Shown: positions 1-7,046 of the stretch, piece by piece
How positions within the stretch are numbered: the first letter of the stretch is position 1
Layout of the letters: every line of letters starts with the position of its first letter
Assembly: GCA_001917735.1 (NCBI GenBank)
Contig: MNEO01000040.1
Span: 1 to 12,640 of the forward strand
Length of the DNA stretch: 12,640 nt
Source of the DNA: Chloroflexi bacterium 13_1_40CM_68_21
GTDB lineage: Bacteria; Chloroflexota; Limnocylindria; P2-11E
Direction of reading: 5' to 3'
Translations under genes and position numbers: made by a program
Notes under the pieces: model-generated
Seen by the model: the letters and a program-made list of their open reading frames with translations, nothing else
What the model was told of the DNA's origin: nothing
Databases searched by the model: none

Positions 1-2
1 TC

Positions 3-68
3 GCCATCGACGATGCTTCGGCCGTTGCTGACCCAGTCTGCACGAGCAACGTCAGGTCGAGCCCGTAG
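3..68 (+). CDS. Possible C-terminal fragment of a gene entering from the left
   Basis: An open frame enters from the left edge and ends at a TAG at 66-68, giving about 21 residues that finish DPVCTSNVRSSP. The composition looks protein-like, and a strong hairpin overlaps the stop codon, as expected at the 3' end of a transcription unit. There is too little sequence to name a family. It could equally be a chance open frame, because only 22 codons are visible. Confidence 0.25.
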   Translation, partial: AIDDASAVADPVCTSNVRSSP

Positions 69-85
69 AGGCTTTGCGCCTCTAC
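65..85 (+). terminator. 8-bp perfect hairpin, possible terminator
   Basis: GTAGAGGC (65-72) and GCCTCTAC (78-85) form a perfect 8-bp stem around the loop TTTGC. The stem overlaps the TAG that closes the fragment at 3-68. No T-run follows, so this is not a textbook intrinsic terminator. It may instead stabilise a 3' end, or act from either side, since the next gene (335-2026) also ends toward it. Confidence 0.4.
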
Positions 86-117
86 CACGTAGCCACGCTC
101 AGTTGCGGTAACAGTGG

Positions 118-262
118 CCGATTGTTATCGCGTCGCGGGTCGCGGAGAGGGTCGCGCAGACGCGGGGGTCAAGCGCGCGGAAGTGATAACAGCTCGGCTC
201 ATTCAGGACGAGCGCGGGTGGCTCCGGCTGGCGGGTTAGAAAGGAGCGAGGATCGCCGGCCG
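118..262 (+). repeat. Dispersed intergenic repeat, copy A (long form)
   Basis: Long form of the dispersed element. The core at 159-239 reads in one frame as AGVKRAEVITARLIQDERG followed by WLRLAG and TAG (237-239). It is extended upstream by CCGATTGTTATCGC (from 118) and downstream by TAGAAAGGAGCGAGGATCG. Both extensions recur in copy C2 (3703-3840), so A and C2 form a subfamily of about 140 bases. The copy lies between the 3' end of the solute-binding protein gene and the left-edge fragment. The start of the usual core (GAGCGGAAGACGGG) is missing here. Confidence 0.75.
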
Positions 263-334
263 GAGCGGAGTCGGCAAAGTTGATGTGTAGAGCGGCGGGA
301 CGTTCGGGTCCCGCCGCCCCATGCCGGTCATTCG

Positions 335-2026
335 CTAAGGCGAGGAAGCCGTGCCTTGCGGAACCCAGTTGCCGCCGACAACGCGGACCGTCGTCATCGT
401 CGTGTACGTGGTGTCGCCGTTACGATCAAACGACCACGTTCCGAGGACACCGGAGAAATGCCTCGTCCCCTTCACGCTATCGCGCACAGCCTCGCGGTCG
501 CTCGCGTCCTCGCCGAGATGCCTAAGTGCGGCGAGCACGACGGTCGTGGCCTCGTATGCGTAAATCGCGTAAATGCCGGGCTGCGCGTTGAAGCGGCTGG
601 CGTAGCGCGCGGCCCAGTGCGCCTGCTGCGGCGTGTACACGGCGGGCACGACCTCGCCGACGGTCGCAAACGCGCCGTCGGCGGCAGAGCCGGCGGACTG
701 GATGAAGGCCGGCGCCGCGATCCCCTCGGGCCCGATGATGCGGATGTTCGGCACGGCCGCTCGCACATCCCGCGCGACTCGGCCTGCATTGTCGGGTAGG
801 AATCCCGCGTAGTAGAGGACGTCCGCGTTCGACTGCTGCACGCGCGTCGCGAGATCGGTGAATGTCTGGCTGGCTCCGATCGTCTCGCTCCCGACGAGCG
901 CGAGCCCGAGCTGCGTGGCCTTGCCACTGAACGCGCTCGCGATCGTGTTGGCGTAAACGCTTCCCTCGGACACGAGGTACGCCCTCTGCGCGCCATCGTT
1001 TCTGGCGAGCGTCGCGCCGACGCCGCCCTGGACGTCGTCCGAAGGGATGTCTCGCGTGTAGTTCGGCTCGCAACCGTTCGGGTAATAGACCGCGGGTTCG
1101 CCCGGTGCGCCCGGCTTCGTGAGGCCGACATACGTGTTAGACGGCGAGATCATGACCAGGCCGGCCTGGCAAAGGACCGGGATCGACACTCTCGCCGCAC
1201 CTGAATTGAACGGACCGATGTAAGCCACCACAGACCGATCGGCTGCGGCGGCGGTCGCGTTGGCCGCTTCCTGCGCGGGACTCCAGCTCTGCGCTGCCGA
1301 GGTGGAGTCATCCATCGAGATGTACTCGATCGTCAGGTCGCTCGCCCGGAAGTTCACTTCCTCGAGCGCCATCGTGATCGCGTTGACGACGCTTCGGGCG
1401 TCCACGGCGGAACCGCCTTGGAGCGGGAAGCTCGACACGATCTTCACGTGGTCGTGGCGCACCGGTGGCTGCGCGACGTTGCGGTTCGTGATCTGCACGA
1501 CGAGATGGCATCGGTGCGTCCGCGCGTTGCCAGTGCCGCCGTCGCCGAACGAGCGGCCCAGTTGGAGCCCGAAGCGGTAGGTCGTTCCGGCATTGAGGTT
1601 CACGACGGCGGTGTACGACGTCGAAGCCCACTCCCCATCCGCGTCAGCGGTCGCCCGGTTCCAGCCGAAGCCGTCGGCTGTCCAGCTGGCGCCGCCGTTC
1701 GCGCTGTAGACGGAGACGACCGTGTACGTGAGTGGCCCATCGGCCTTCAATGCCACCCAGCTCGTGAGGAACGCCTGTTGCGCCGACGTCGCGGTGTAGT
1801 CGGCGGTGGCGCAGGTGATCGGGCCGGACGGATTCGCGCCGAGGTTGACCGGGCCCGGCGTGACCTCGCCCGATTCGAGGTACGTCGGCCGGTCGGCGAA
1901 GAGCGCCGACCACAGCGCCCCGAGACCGCCGTGATCATCGACGGCCACTGCGACGGACGACGAACCGATGACGAACGCCAGGCACGCGACGAGCCCAAAG
2001 CGTAGGACGGTACGGAGCGTGGGCAT
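335..2026 (-). CDS. Secreted ABC-type branched-chain amino acid-like solute-binding protein (type 1 periplasmic-binding fold)
   Basis: A 563-residue protein with an N-terminal signal peptide: arginines at 5 and 9, then a hydrophobic run to about residue 28. Residues 35-185 are a beta-rich segment with two cysteines (72 and 173) and Thr/Ser/Gly-rich strands, which is not part of the usual family. From about residue 192 the LivJ/Leu-Ile-Val-binding fold begins (VKIVSSFPLQGG), with VVAYIGPFNSG, then VMISPSN, then ADVLYYAGF and IRIIGPEG; these are characteristic steps of the type 1 periplasmic-binding fold. The family captures amino acids, amides or other small ligands for ABC importers. No permease or ATPase gene is nearby, so this is an orphan receptor and its ligand is unknown. 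The ATG at 2026 is preceded by GGGGAGGG, a good ribosome-binding site. The family call is firm; the ligand is not. Confidence 0.88.
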   Translation of the reverse strand: MPTLRTVLRFGLVACLAFVIGSSSVAVAVDDHGGLGALWSALFADRPTYLESGEVTPGPVNLGANPSGPITCATADYTATSAQQAFLTSWVALKADGPLTYTVVSVYSANGGASWTADGFGWNRATADADGEWASTSYTAVVNLNAGTTYRFGLQLGRSFGDGGTGNARTHRCHLVVQITNRNVAQPPVRHDHVKIVSSFPLQGGSAVDARSVVNAITMALEEVNFRASDLTIEYISMDDSTSAAQSWSPAQEAANATAAAADRSVVAYIGPFNSGAARVSIPVLCQAGLVMISPSNTYVGLTKPGAPGEPAVYYPNGCEPNYTRDIPSDDVQGGVGATLARNDGAQRAYLVSEGSVYANTIASAFSGKATQLGLALVGSETIGASQTFTDLATRVQQSNADVLYYAGFLPDNAGRVARDVRAAVPNIRIIGPEGIAAPAFIQSAGSAADGAFATVGEVVPAVYTPQQAHWAARYASRFNAQPGIYAIYAYEATTVVLAALRHLGEDASDREAVRDSVKGTRHFSGVLGTWSFDRNGDTTYTTMTTVRVVGGNWVPQGTASSP

Positions 2027-2105
2027 CTGCTTCCCTCCCCTAGTAAGCCAAAGCGGCAGGCGTCCGTAAGTTAGTTACTGAGCGCCCGGTTTTGTTATCG
2101 ACTAC

Positions 2106-2129
2106 CGCTCGCGGTGCTCGCCGCGAGCG
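2106..2129. other. 9-bp perfect inverted repeat upstream of the solute-binding protein gene
   Basis: CGCTCGCGG (2106-2114) and CCGCGAGCG (2121-2129) form a perfect 9-bp stem around TGCTCG. GTTA and TAAC flank it at short distance and could extend the pairing. It lies about 80 bases upstream of the gene that starts at 2026. It may be an operator, an attenuator-like structure or an insertion scar; there is no T-run on either side. The gap 2027-2461 otherwise holds repeat copy B and no gene that I can support. Confidence 0.5.
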
Positions 2130-2279
2130 ACGTAACCCGCCGTCATCGCCGCTGAGGCGTTCCCGGCCAGGTTACTCGCCCGGTGTTAGCGCAGGAGTCG
2201 ATGAGACGGCGACCAGGACTGGAATCCCTACATGCAGGCTGTTCTTCGAGACTCGGTCATGGCGGAGCGGCGGGGTCCT

Positions 2280-2366
2280 GAGCGGAAGACGGGACTCTAT
2301 GTCCCCAATGTTGAAACAGTCCGGCTGGTAAGTGACGAACGCGGGTGGATCCGGCTGGCGGTTAGG
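2280..2366 (+). repeat. Dispersed intergenic repeat, copy B (second sequence type)
   Basis: The frame reads ERKTGLYVPNVETVRLVSDE then RGWIRLAVR. It shares GAGCGGAAGACGGGACTCTA and CCCCAATGTTGAAACA with copy G (10070-10156), defining a second sequence type. Compared with copy A, one G is missing in GCGGTTAG (A has GCGGGTTAG), which removes the terminal stop codon by frameshift. Located between the divergent starts of the solute-binding protein and the methyltransferase. Confidence 0.75.
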
Positions 2367-2461
2367 GTGGACAACGACCCAGCAGCGACCGGGGTCTGAC
2401 CTGCGGCTGCACGGCCCGCTTCGGAGGGCGCGCTTTCCTAGGCTCGACGTAGAGTCGTGGC

Positions 2462-3505
2462 GTGCCGGTCATCCCGAACCTGCTCGAGCGCGCCTTCTTT
2501 CGCGCCGGTCTCGGCCCGCGTCCGCTGGTCGACATCGCCGCCGCGGCCTCGTTCCGGGCGCTCCAGGCCGCCCTGCGGCTCGAGCTGTTCGAGCTGCTCG
2601 CGCGTGGCCCGAGGACTGCCGACGCGCTTGCGCGCGACCTGAATGCGGATCCCACAACGCTCGCAGCGTTACTCGACCTCCTCGAGGCGGCGGGGCACCT
2701 CCGCCGGCGGAACGGCGCATACGAGAACTCGCGCGATGCCTCACGGTGGCTCGTCCGCGACGCCAAGGGATCGAGTGCCGCGTTCGTCCAGCTTTGGACC
2801 GATGTCGTGTTCGACGAGTGGGACACCCTCGAGACCTCGCTGCAGAGTGGTCACCCCGCGGTTCACATGCACGAGTGGCTCACCGCTCGAGGCAAATGGC
2901 CGTTGTTCAACGCGGCGATGGCGGAATTCCCCCGCGGTGCCGCGGACGCTGTCGCGGCCGCCGTCGCACTGCCCGCTCGCGCGCGGTCGCTGCTCGATGT
3001 CGGGGGGAGCCACGGCTTGTACGCGATCGCGTTCTGCCGACGACATCCGGATCTACGCGCGACGATCTTCGACCTGCCTATGGCGCTTGAGCGGGCGCGC
3101 GACAATGTCGCGGCCGCCGGCCTAGGCGATCGGCTGGTGCTGCGCGCCGGCGATCTCACAGTCGACGATCTCGGCAAGGGCTATGACGCCACGCTCCTCT
3201 TCCAGCTCATCCACTACTACGGTGACGACGTCTTGCCGACGCTCCTGGGCAAGGTGCTCGCGGCGCTGCAGCCCGGAGGCAGCGTCGTTATCCTTGATCA
3301 GCTCACGCTCTCGCCACCGACACCAGCCGCGCGGGCGTTCCTGCGAACGCTGGCGCTCCAGTACCGCGTGAGCTTGGGCGGACGTTTGCGTCCGTTCGGC
3401 GACGTACGGCGGGTCCTGATCGATGCGGGTTACGTCGACGTGCGCCGCAAGCGCGTGCTGCGCGTGCCGGGCAATGAACTGGTGATCGCGCGACGGCCTG
3501 CCTGA
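2462..3505 (+). CDS. SAM-dependent class I O-methyltransferase with N-terminal dimerisation domain (caffeate/acetylserotonin OMT-like)
   Basis: A 347-residue protein. Residues 20-90 form a winged-helix dimerisation domain (ALRLELFELLARGPRTADAL, then a LLDLLEAAGHL helix). The Rossmann domain has the SAM-binding motif LLDVGGSHG, with the motif Asp at 179. The motif LIHYYGDD contains His251, at the position of the catalytic base in plant COMT-type enzymes. The C-terminal LLGKVLAALQPGGSVVILDQ is the usual post-motif segment. The family transfers methyl groups to small-molecule hydroxyls, often in secondary metabolism; the substrate here cannot be read from sequence. The start is GTG at 2462 with no clear Shine-Dalgarno sequence. 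A TAGAGT at 2450-2455 could be a -10 box placing transcription start at or near the GTG, so translation may be leaderless. Confidence 0.88.
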   Translation: MPVIPNLLERAFFRAGLGPRPLVDIAAAASFRALQAALRLELFELLARGPRTADALARDLNADPTTLAALLDLLEAAGHLRRRNGAYENSRDASRWLVRDAKGSSAAFVQLWTDVVFDEWDTLETSLQSGHPAVHMHEWLTARGKWPLFNAAMAEFPRGAADAVAAAVALPARARSLLDVGGSHGLYAIAFCRRHPDLRATIFDLPMALERARDNVAAAGLGDRLVLRAGDLTVDDLGKGYDATLLFQLIHYYGDDVLPTLLGKVLAALQPGGSVVILDQLTLSPPTPAARAFLRTLALQYRVSLGGRLRPFGDVRRVLIDAGYVDVRRKRVLRVPGNELVIARRPA

Positions 3506-3631
3506 CCGCATCCACGCCGGCGCACGCTGCTCGTACCTTCAGTCCGCGGCCGGAGTGGGAGCCCTAGGTCGATGCGGTCCTTTGCCGGGGAGACCACAGA
3601 GTCGGTCGGTGACTCTGTTTCAACATCTGAG

Positions 3632-3693
3632 CCGAAACGCGGGACTCAAGCACGCGGACGTGCTAACTGCTCGGCTCGTTCAGGACGAGCACG
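3632..3693 (+). repeat. Dispersed intergenic repeat, copy C1
   Basis: Partial copy reading RNAGLKHADVLTARLVQDEH in the conserved frame, including the perfect inverted repeat GCTCGT-TCAGG-ACGAGC. It breaks off before the ERGWLRLAG end and is followed ten bases later by copy C2 in the same direction, making a tandem pair. GTTTCAACAT just upstream (3617-3626) is the reverse complement of ATGTTGAAAC, a segment of copies B and G. Confidence 0.65.
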
Positions 3694-3702
3694 TAATTAC
3701 AA

Positions 3703-3840
3703 CCGATTGTTACCGCAGCCATGCTCGCGGCGAGGATCACGAAAACGCGGTGGTCAGGCGTGCGGAAGGGGAACAGCTCGGCTCGTTCGGGACGGGCGCG
3801 GACGGCTCCGGCTGGCGGGATAGAAAGGAGCGAAGATCGG
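3703..3840 (+). repeat. Dispersed intergenic repeat, copy C2 (long form)
   Basis: The long form shared with copy A: CCGATTGTTACCGC at the left, and a tail reading RLRLAG then TAG (3821-3823) followed by AAAGGAGCGAAGATCG. A one-base loss around GAAGGGGAACAG breaks the conserved frame in the middle, so this copy is not an intact open frame. Together with C1 it occupies much of the gap between the methyltransferase and the membrane protein. Confidence 0.7.
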
Positions 3841-3978
3841 CCGGTTCTGCCGCCTTCCTTGGACGACTTCTCTCGATGCTCGACTTAGAGCCTTCGGTAT
3901 CCCGCGAGGCGAAGATCGTGCTCTTGGTGCGACCTTCCGCTCGTCGCGTACCCGGACCTTCTCGTGGGCGCATCGTCA

Positions 3979-4007
3979 TTGCTGCCGTGGTGCGGGCGGA
4001 CTAGGCT
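3979..4007 (+). promoter_or_regulatory. Possible sigma-70-like promoter for the membrane protein gene
   Basis: TTGCTG (3979-3984) and TAGGCT (4002-4007) are separated by exactly 17 bases and lie 44 bases upstream of the ATG at 4051. The -10 match is weak, and this is the only pair I could find at a proper spacing in the gap. Confidence 0.3.
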
Positions 4008-4040
4008 CCGCCACGAGCGGACGCTCGGCGCGTCTGTGGA

Positions 4041-4048
4041 AGAGGAGG
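4041..4048 (+). promoter_or_regulatory. Ribosome-binding site fixing the start at 4051
   Basis: AGAGGAGG just before ATGGCCTCG at 4051 decides the start. The frame is open further upstream to a possible GTG at 3964, but that extension is polar, lacks a ribosome-binding site and precedes the natural N-terminus of the membrane protein. Confidence 0.65.
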
Positions 4049-4050
4049 AT

Positions 4051-4782
4051 ATGGCCTCGCCGCTCGCACCCGACGATCGCTTCTGGTATCGACTCGCGTC
4101 GCGGTCGGCCCTGCTCACAGGTCTCGCGCTGATGCTCGTGATCGCGTTCTTCCCGTTCATCCAGGCAGCGAGCCGCGGCGGGTTGCCGAAGGAATTCGAT
4201 CCGCTCGCCGTCTTCGCGCTACGGGAGCCCACCCTCTTCCGCTTGGTCCTGCTTGTGGATTCCTTCGCCTGGTTCGGGCTCGCTGGGTTCTTGCTCGCCT
4301 TCGCGGGACTCCTTGCGGGGAGGGCACCCGTGGCGGCGTCGATCGTGGCGATATGCGGCATCGCTCAGATCGTCGGCGTGATCGGCGCGATGGCACGCCG
4401 TGCGATACCCGACCTTGTAAGCGCGTACGCGGTAGCGGCCCCGGACCAGCAGGCTGTTCTGCTGCGCTCTTACCTCGACCTGCAGAACGTAGTGATGAGC
4501 CCGTTCAACGCGGGCTCCGCGCTTCGGATGGTCGCGTTCCTCGTCGTTGCCTGGGTCGCGTGGTCGATGCGCGACTTCCCGCGCTGGATTGCCGCTGGGT
4601 TCGGCGTTATCGGGCTGGTGGCCCTCCTGGCGTTCCTGACCACCCATTTTGGCACGCGGATCGAGGCGCTTAATAGTCTCCGGATCGCGCTCGAGGGCTT
4701 CTTCGCGCTCGCCATCGTGTGGGCGTTCTGGGGACGCGCGGCAGTGCCTGGGCTAGCGGTGCGTGCCGCGGCCGCCCTCTAG
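4051..4782 (+). CDS. Integral membrane protein, six predicted helices (DUF4386-like)
   Basis: A 243-residue protein. Hydrophobic segments lie near residues 18-38 (LLTGLALMLVIAFFPFI), 66-90, 98-118 (VAASIVAICGIAQIVGVIGA), 155-175, 182-203 and 215-235. The middle stretch YLDLQNVVMSPFNAGSALRM, followed by a helix and FPRWIAAGFGVIGLV, resembles the DUF4386 pattern, where a conserved loop precedes a helix and a PRWLG-like motif. No catalytic or transport motif is visible, so function is unknown. It stands alone; the next real gene in the same direction is about 4 kb away. The family resemblance is from memory and only moderate. Confidence 0.7.
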   Translation: MASPLAPDDRFWYRLASRSALLTGLALMLVIAFFPFIQAASRGGLPKEFDPLAVFALREPTLFRLVLLVDSFAWFGLAGFLLAFAGLLAGRAPVAASIVAICGIAQIVGVIGAMARRAIPDLVSAYAVAAPDQQAVLLRSYLDLQNVVMSPFNAGSALRMVAFLVVAWVAWSMRDFPRWIAAGFGVIGLVALLAFLTTHFGTRIEALNSLRIALEGFFALAIVWAFWGRAAVPGLAVRAAAAL

Positions 4783-4791
4783 CGGGCAGCG

Positions 4792-4887
4792 CTACTTCCC
4801 GCAGAACTCCTTCTTGGCCCAAGAGAGCCAGTCCGCGTAGAACTTCTCGGCGTGCGACCGAGCGCCTTCGGCGAACCCGATCGCGGC
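4792..4887 (-). pseudogene. C-terminal fragment of an unidentified gene, 5' part missing
   Basis: Reading leftward, the frame gives AAIGFAEGARSHAEKFYADW then LSWAKKEFCGK and a TAG at 4792-4794. The amphipathic, aromatic-rich composition is unlike chance GC-rich translation. Upstream of about 4887 the same frame turns into arginine/glycine-rich noise and no start codon is available. It therefore looks like the 3' end of a deleted gene. I do not recognise the family. Confidence 0.4.
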
Positions 4888-5114
4888 TCGCGACGTACAA
4901 GGGACTCTTCGGCGGGAGCGCCAACCTCGCCCTCGTCCGCTAGGCCGCGAATAGAGTCCCGGTGGCGTGGCGCGAATCCGACCCGGAAAAGAGCGTGCGC
5001 TTCTTCGCGCCGCTGCTCAGCGACACCGGGCTGATGAAGACCATCCTCGACGATCTCCTCAAGACGCCCGATCTGCGCATCCTCGGCGAGCTCAAGACGG
5101 AGCTGAAGAAGTAG
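4887..5114 (+). pseudogene. C-terminal fragment of an unidentified gene with an in-frame TAG
   Basis: Frame: LATYKGLFGGSANLALVR, TAG (4941-4943), AANRVPVAWRESDPEKSV, then RFFAPLLSDTGLMKTILDD and, near the end, DLRILGELKTELKK with the stop at 5112-5114. Both sides of the TAG are protein-like and in the same frame, so the TAG is most simply a CAG-to-TAG nonsense mutation. No N-terminal part remains: protein-like sequence starts abruptly at about 4887, where the opposite-strand fragment ends. The piece after the TAG could be translated alone from GTG 4962 as 50 residues, without a ribosome-binding site. Family not recognised. Confidence 0.45.
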
Positions 5115-5172
5115 GTGCGCCTACGTCGTCGCGGCGGTCCCTAAGCCGTTGACCGGGTTGAGGACGCCAACA

Positions 5173-5259
5173 GAGCGGAAGAGGGGGGTCAGGCACGCGG
5201 AAGTGGTAACAGCCCGCCTTGTTCAAGGCGAGCGCGGCTGGTTGCGGCTGGCGAGCTGA
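5173..5259 (+). repeat. Dispersed intergenic repeat, copy D (intact frame)
   Basis: Exactly 87 bases from GAG to the TGA stop. The intact frame reads ERKRGVRHAEVVTARLVQGE then RGWLRLAS-stop. Its inner hairpin differs from the other copies (CGCCTT-GTTC-AAGGCG), and the outer arm pair CAGCCCGC/GCGGCTG is changed on both sides. Located between the fragment ending at 5114 and the 3' end of the secreted protein gene. The gap 5260-5439 holds nothing I can support. Confidence 0.75.
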
Positions 5260-5439
5260 GCCGACCGCATTCCCGCGAGATGGCCGCGCCGCTCTCAAGC
5301 ACCGACCGCGCGTAAACGACGCGGCGCTCGCGCTCTTCAGATTCTCGCGCGGACGCCCGACCGACAGTTCGCTCTGGATACGCCGCCGTGCCGCCCCACC
5401 GCCTGGCCGGAATCACCGCCGAGGGCACGGCGACTGTCT

Positions 5440-6300
5440 TCAGCAGCCCTGAGGCAACTGGAGCGCCATTTGGCTGGATGCTGGCCAGATCGTGCTGTCG
5501 TAGAAGCACATCACTTCATTTTCGATGACGCTGTCGCCGAATCCGCCCGGCGGCGCGATCAGCAACGTGGACGAGGATGCCGTGAATGACGCAGCATCGT
5601 TGTCGATCCATAGCGCCGCGTGAGAAGAGCTCTCTCGTCGCACGATGAGGCCGCGCCCGGTGGCCGGGTCGTGAGCCGCGAACCAGGTGCCGTCCCAGTT
5701 ATCGACCTGGCAGCCAAAGCCGCATGGCCCGGTGAACTCCTGCGCAAGCTGACTTCCGCTCGCGTTCGGATGGAGCACGACGAAGTAGCTAGTTGCGGGA
5801 AAGAGCCGGGGGATGTACGGCCGGATGTCGTAGTCCGAGGCGCCGGTACCGAACAGGAAGCGGCGCTGGACCCGGAACTTGTTGACGCTGGGACCACCAT
5901 CAAAGAACTTGTATGTCGTTTCCACGTTGACGCCGGTGCCGCCGAACGAGCATGGCGACACGGACGAGATCGCGACGTGACTCCCGCCCGCGCTGCGCCA
6001 GGTTCCGGCGGAGTCGCCGACCAGCATGAACGGGAAGTGCCGCTCCGGCACGGTCCAGCTGTTCCCGAAGTACTCCTCGAACTTGCAGTCGGGCGGGAGC
6101 TGACGGTTCGGGCTACCGGTGTTCGTCACGCTGATCCCACGCCACGTGATCGAATCGATCTGCTCTGGATCAGCGGTGCTCCACATAAGGGAGAGCGCGC
6201 TTGTCGTCACCGATCTACGGGGACCAACGGTCGTCGCTGCTGCCACGCTGGCGCTGGCCATAACGAGCACGAGCGTCGCGGCGAATACCACGAGTCGCAT
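5440..6300 (-). CDS. Secreted protein of unknown function with six cysteines
   Basis: A 286-residue protein with a signal peptide (residues 1-22, LVVFAATLVLVMASASVAAA). The mature part is rich in beta-strand-like Thr/Ser/Gly/aromatic segments and has six cysteines (in PPDCKF, SPCSFG, PCGFGCQ, EVMCFY and the last residue). These could form three disulfides outside the cytoplasm. Segments such as SLMWSTADPEQIDSITWRG and HDPATGRGLIVRRE suggest an all-beta fold, possibly a carbohydrate-mutarotase-like sandwich, but I cannot name the family. The ATG at 6300 follows GGGGGAAGG. A TTGACG about 70 bases upstream could be a -35 box, but no good -10 lies at the expected spacing. It is a single-gene unit. 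Confidence 0.75.
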   Translation of the reverse strand: MRLVVFAATLVLVMASASVAAATTVGPRRSVTTSALSLMWSTADPEQIDSITWRGISVTNTGSPNRQLPPDCKFEEYFGNSWTVPERHFPFMLVGDSAGTWRSAGGSHVAISSVSPCSFGGTGVNVETTYKFFDGGPSVNKFRVQRRFLFGTGASDYDIRPYIPRLFPATSYFVVLHPNASGSQLAQEFTGPCGFGCQVDNWDGTWFAAHDPATGRGLIVRRESSSHAALWIDNDAASFTASSSTLLIAPPGGFGDSVIENEVMCFYDSTIWPASSQMALQLPQGC

Positions 6301-6367
6301 CGTCCTTCCCCCAACACGCGTTTCCGCGCGCGCCAGACCTTGTTCTCGACACTGGGCGGCCCGACCG

Positions 6368-6600
6368 TCAAGGCTCCTGGCCGGTGCGGTATAGCAGAGT
6401 CATGACGCCCATATCCGGTCGGACGAGCGGGCTACGTCGTTCTGGCGACCCAGCCGCGACGACGAAGCCATCCGAACCGTTGACGTACCACTCGCGCCCC
6501 CAACTGGCAGCCGCTTCAATCGCTCCTCAGCGAAGATCCGCGCTGGTCACACCGTCGACGCGCTGAAGGGCGGCGGTGTGGAGCCTGTGTGAACGGGTTC
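6368..6600 (-). pseudogene. Decayed C-terminal gene fragment with in-frame TGA
   Basis: One minus-strand frame reads LHTAALQRVDGVTSADLR, TGA (6527-6529), GAIEAAASWGREWYVNGSD, then GFVVAAGSPERR and MGVMTLLYRTGQEP, with a stop at 6368-6370. Both sides of the TGA look like folded protein (two Trp, GSDGF turn, mixed polarity). No start codon with a ribosome-binding site is visible upstream, and the frame fades near 6600. The fragment most likely is the remnant of a gene that once lay upstream of the secreted-protein gene. The family is not recognised. A chance open frame cannot be excluded. Confidence 0.35.
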
Positions 6601-6649
6601 TGGCGCGAAGCGGCAAGGGAGAACGCCTCGCCGCCCCCGTGACGACTCG

Positions 6650-6737
6650 GAGCGGAAGACGGGGGTCCAAAGACGCGGATCTGGTAACAGCTCGGCTCGT
6701 TCGCGGCGAGCGCGGATGGCTGCGCTTGGCGAGTCAG
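6650..6737 (+). repeat. Dispersed intergenic repeat, copy E (frameshifted)
   Basis: Starts with the exact GAGCGGAAGACGGG. An extra base in GGGGGTCCAAAGACG shifts the frame, after which the conserved end DLVTARLVRGERG-WLRLAS is restored in the new frame. The terminal stop is CAG here, so that frame runs on to 6911 as arginine-rich sequence that I regard as non-coding. Confidence 0.75.
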
Positions 6738-7046
6738 GGGGAACCAAAGTGCTGGCGCTGCGTGCGCTGGGTGATGGTCGAGGCCGCGGCCAGCGCAGCG
6801 CCGTGCGTGAAGAGGCGCGGGACCTCGAAGCGAGCCGAGGCCCGCCATTTCGCTAAGACGGAGAGCGCGGCTTGGCACTCGCGGCCGAACACCGAAAACT
6901 CACCTCAATGAGCGCTCGTCGCACGGCGGTGATGAGCTTGGTGTGGCATCCAATTTGGGGACCGTCGCGCAGCCCGGAGCCGCGGAGCGGATCGGTCACC
7001 TTCTGTGGCCTAGTTTGGCGATCCACCCCGCAGCCGCGAGGCTCCG
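6738..7046. other. Intergenic stretch without a supportable gene
   Basis: Only GC-rich sequence is seen. The long open frame running out of repeat copy E (to 6911) has no folded-protein character (KRRGTSKRAEARHF and similar). No hairpin with a T-run, tRNA or second repeat copy was found before the 3' end of the OsmC gene. Confidence 0.5.

Noticed and set aside
3555..4004. 149-codon plus-strand open frame through C1-C2
   Set aside because: It starts at an unsupported GTG, passes through two repeat copies in different frames and shows no protein character outside C1.
6492..6529. Second selenocysteine site at TGA 6527-6529
   Set aside because: No stem with a G-starting loop lies 16-37 bases downstream, and no conserved Cys position can be argued.
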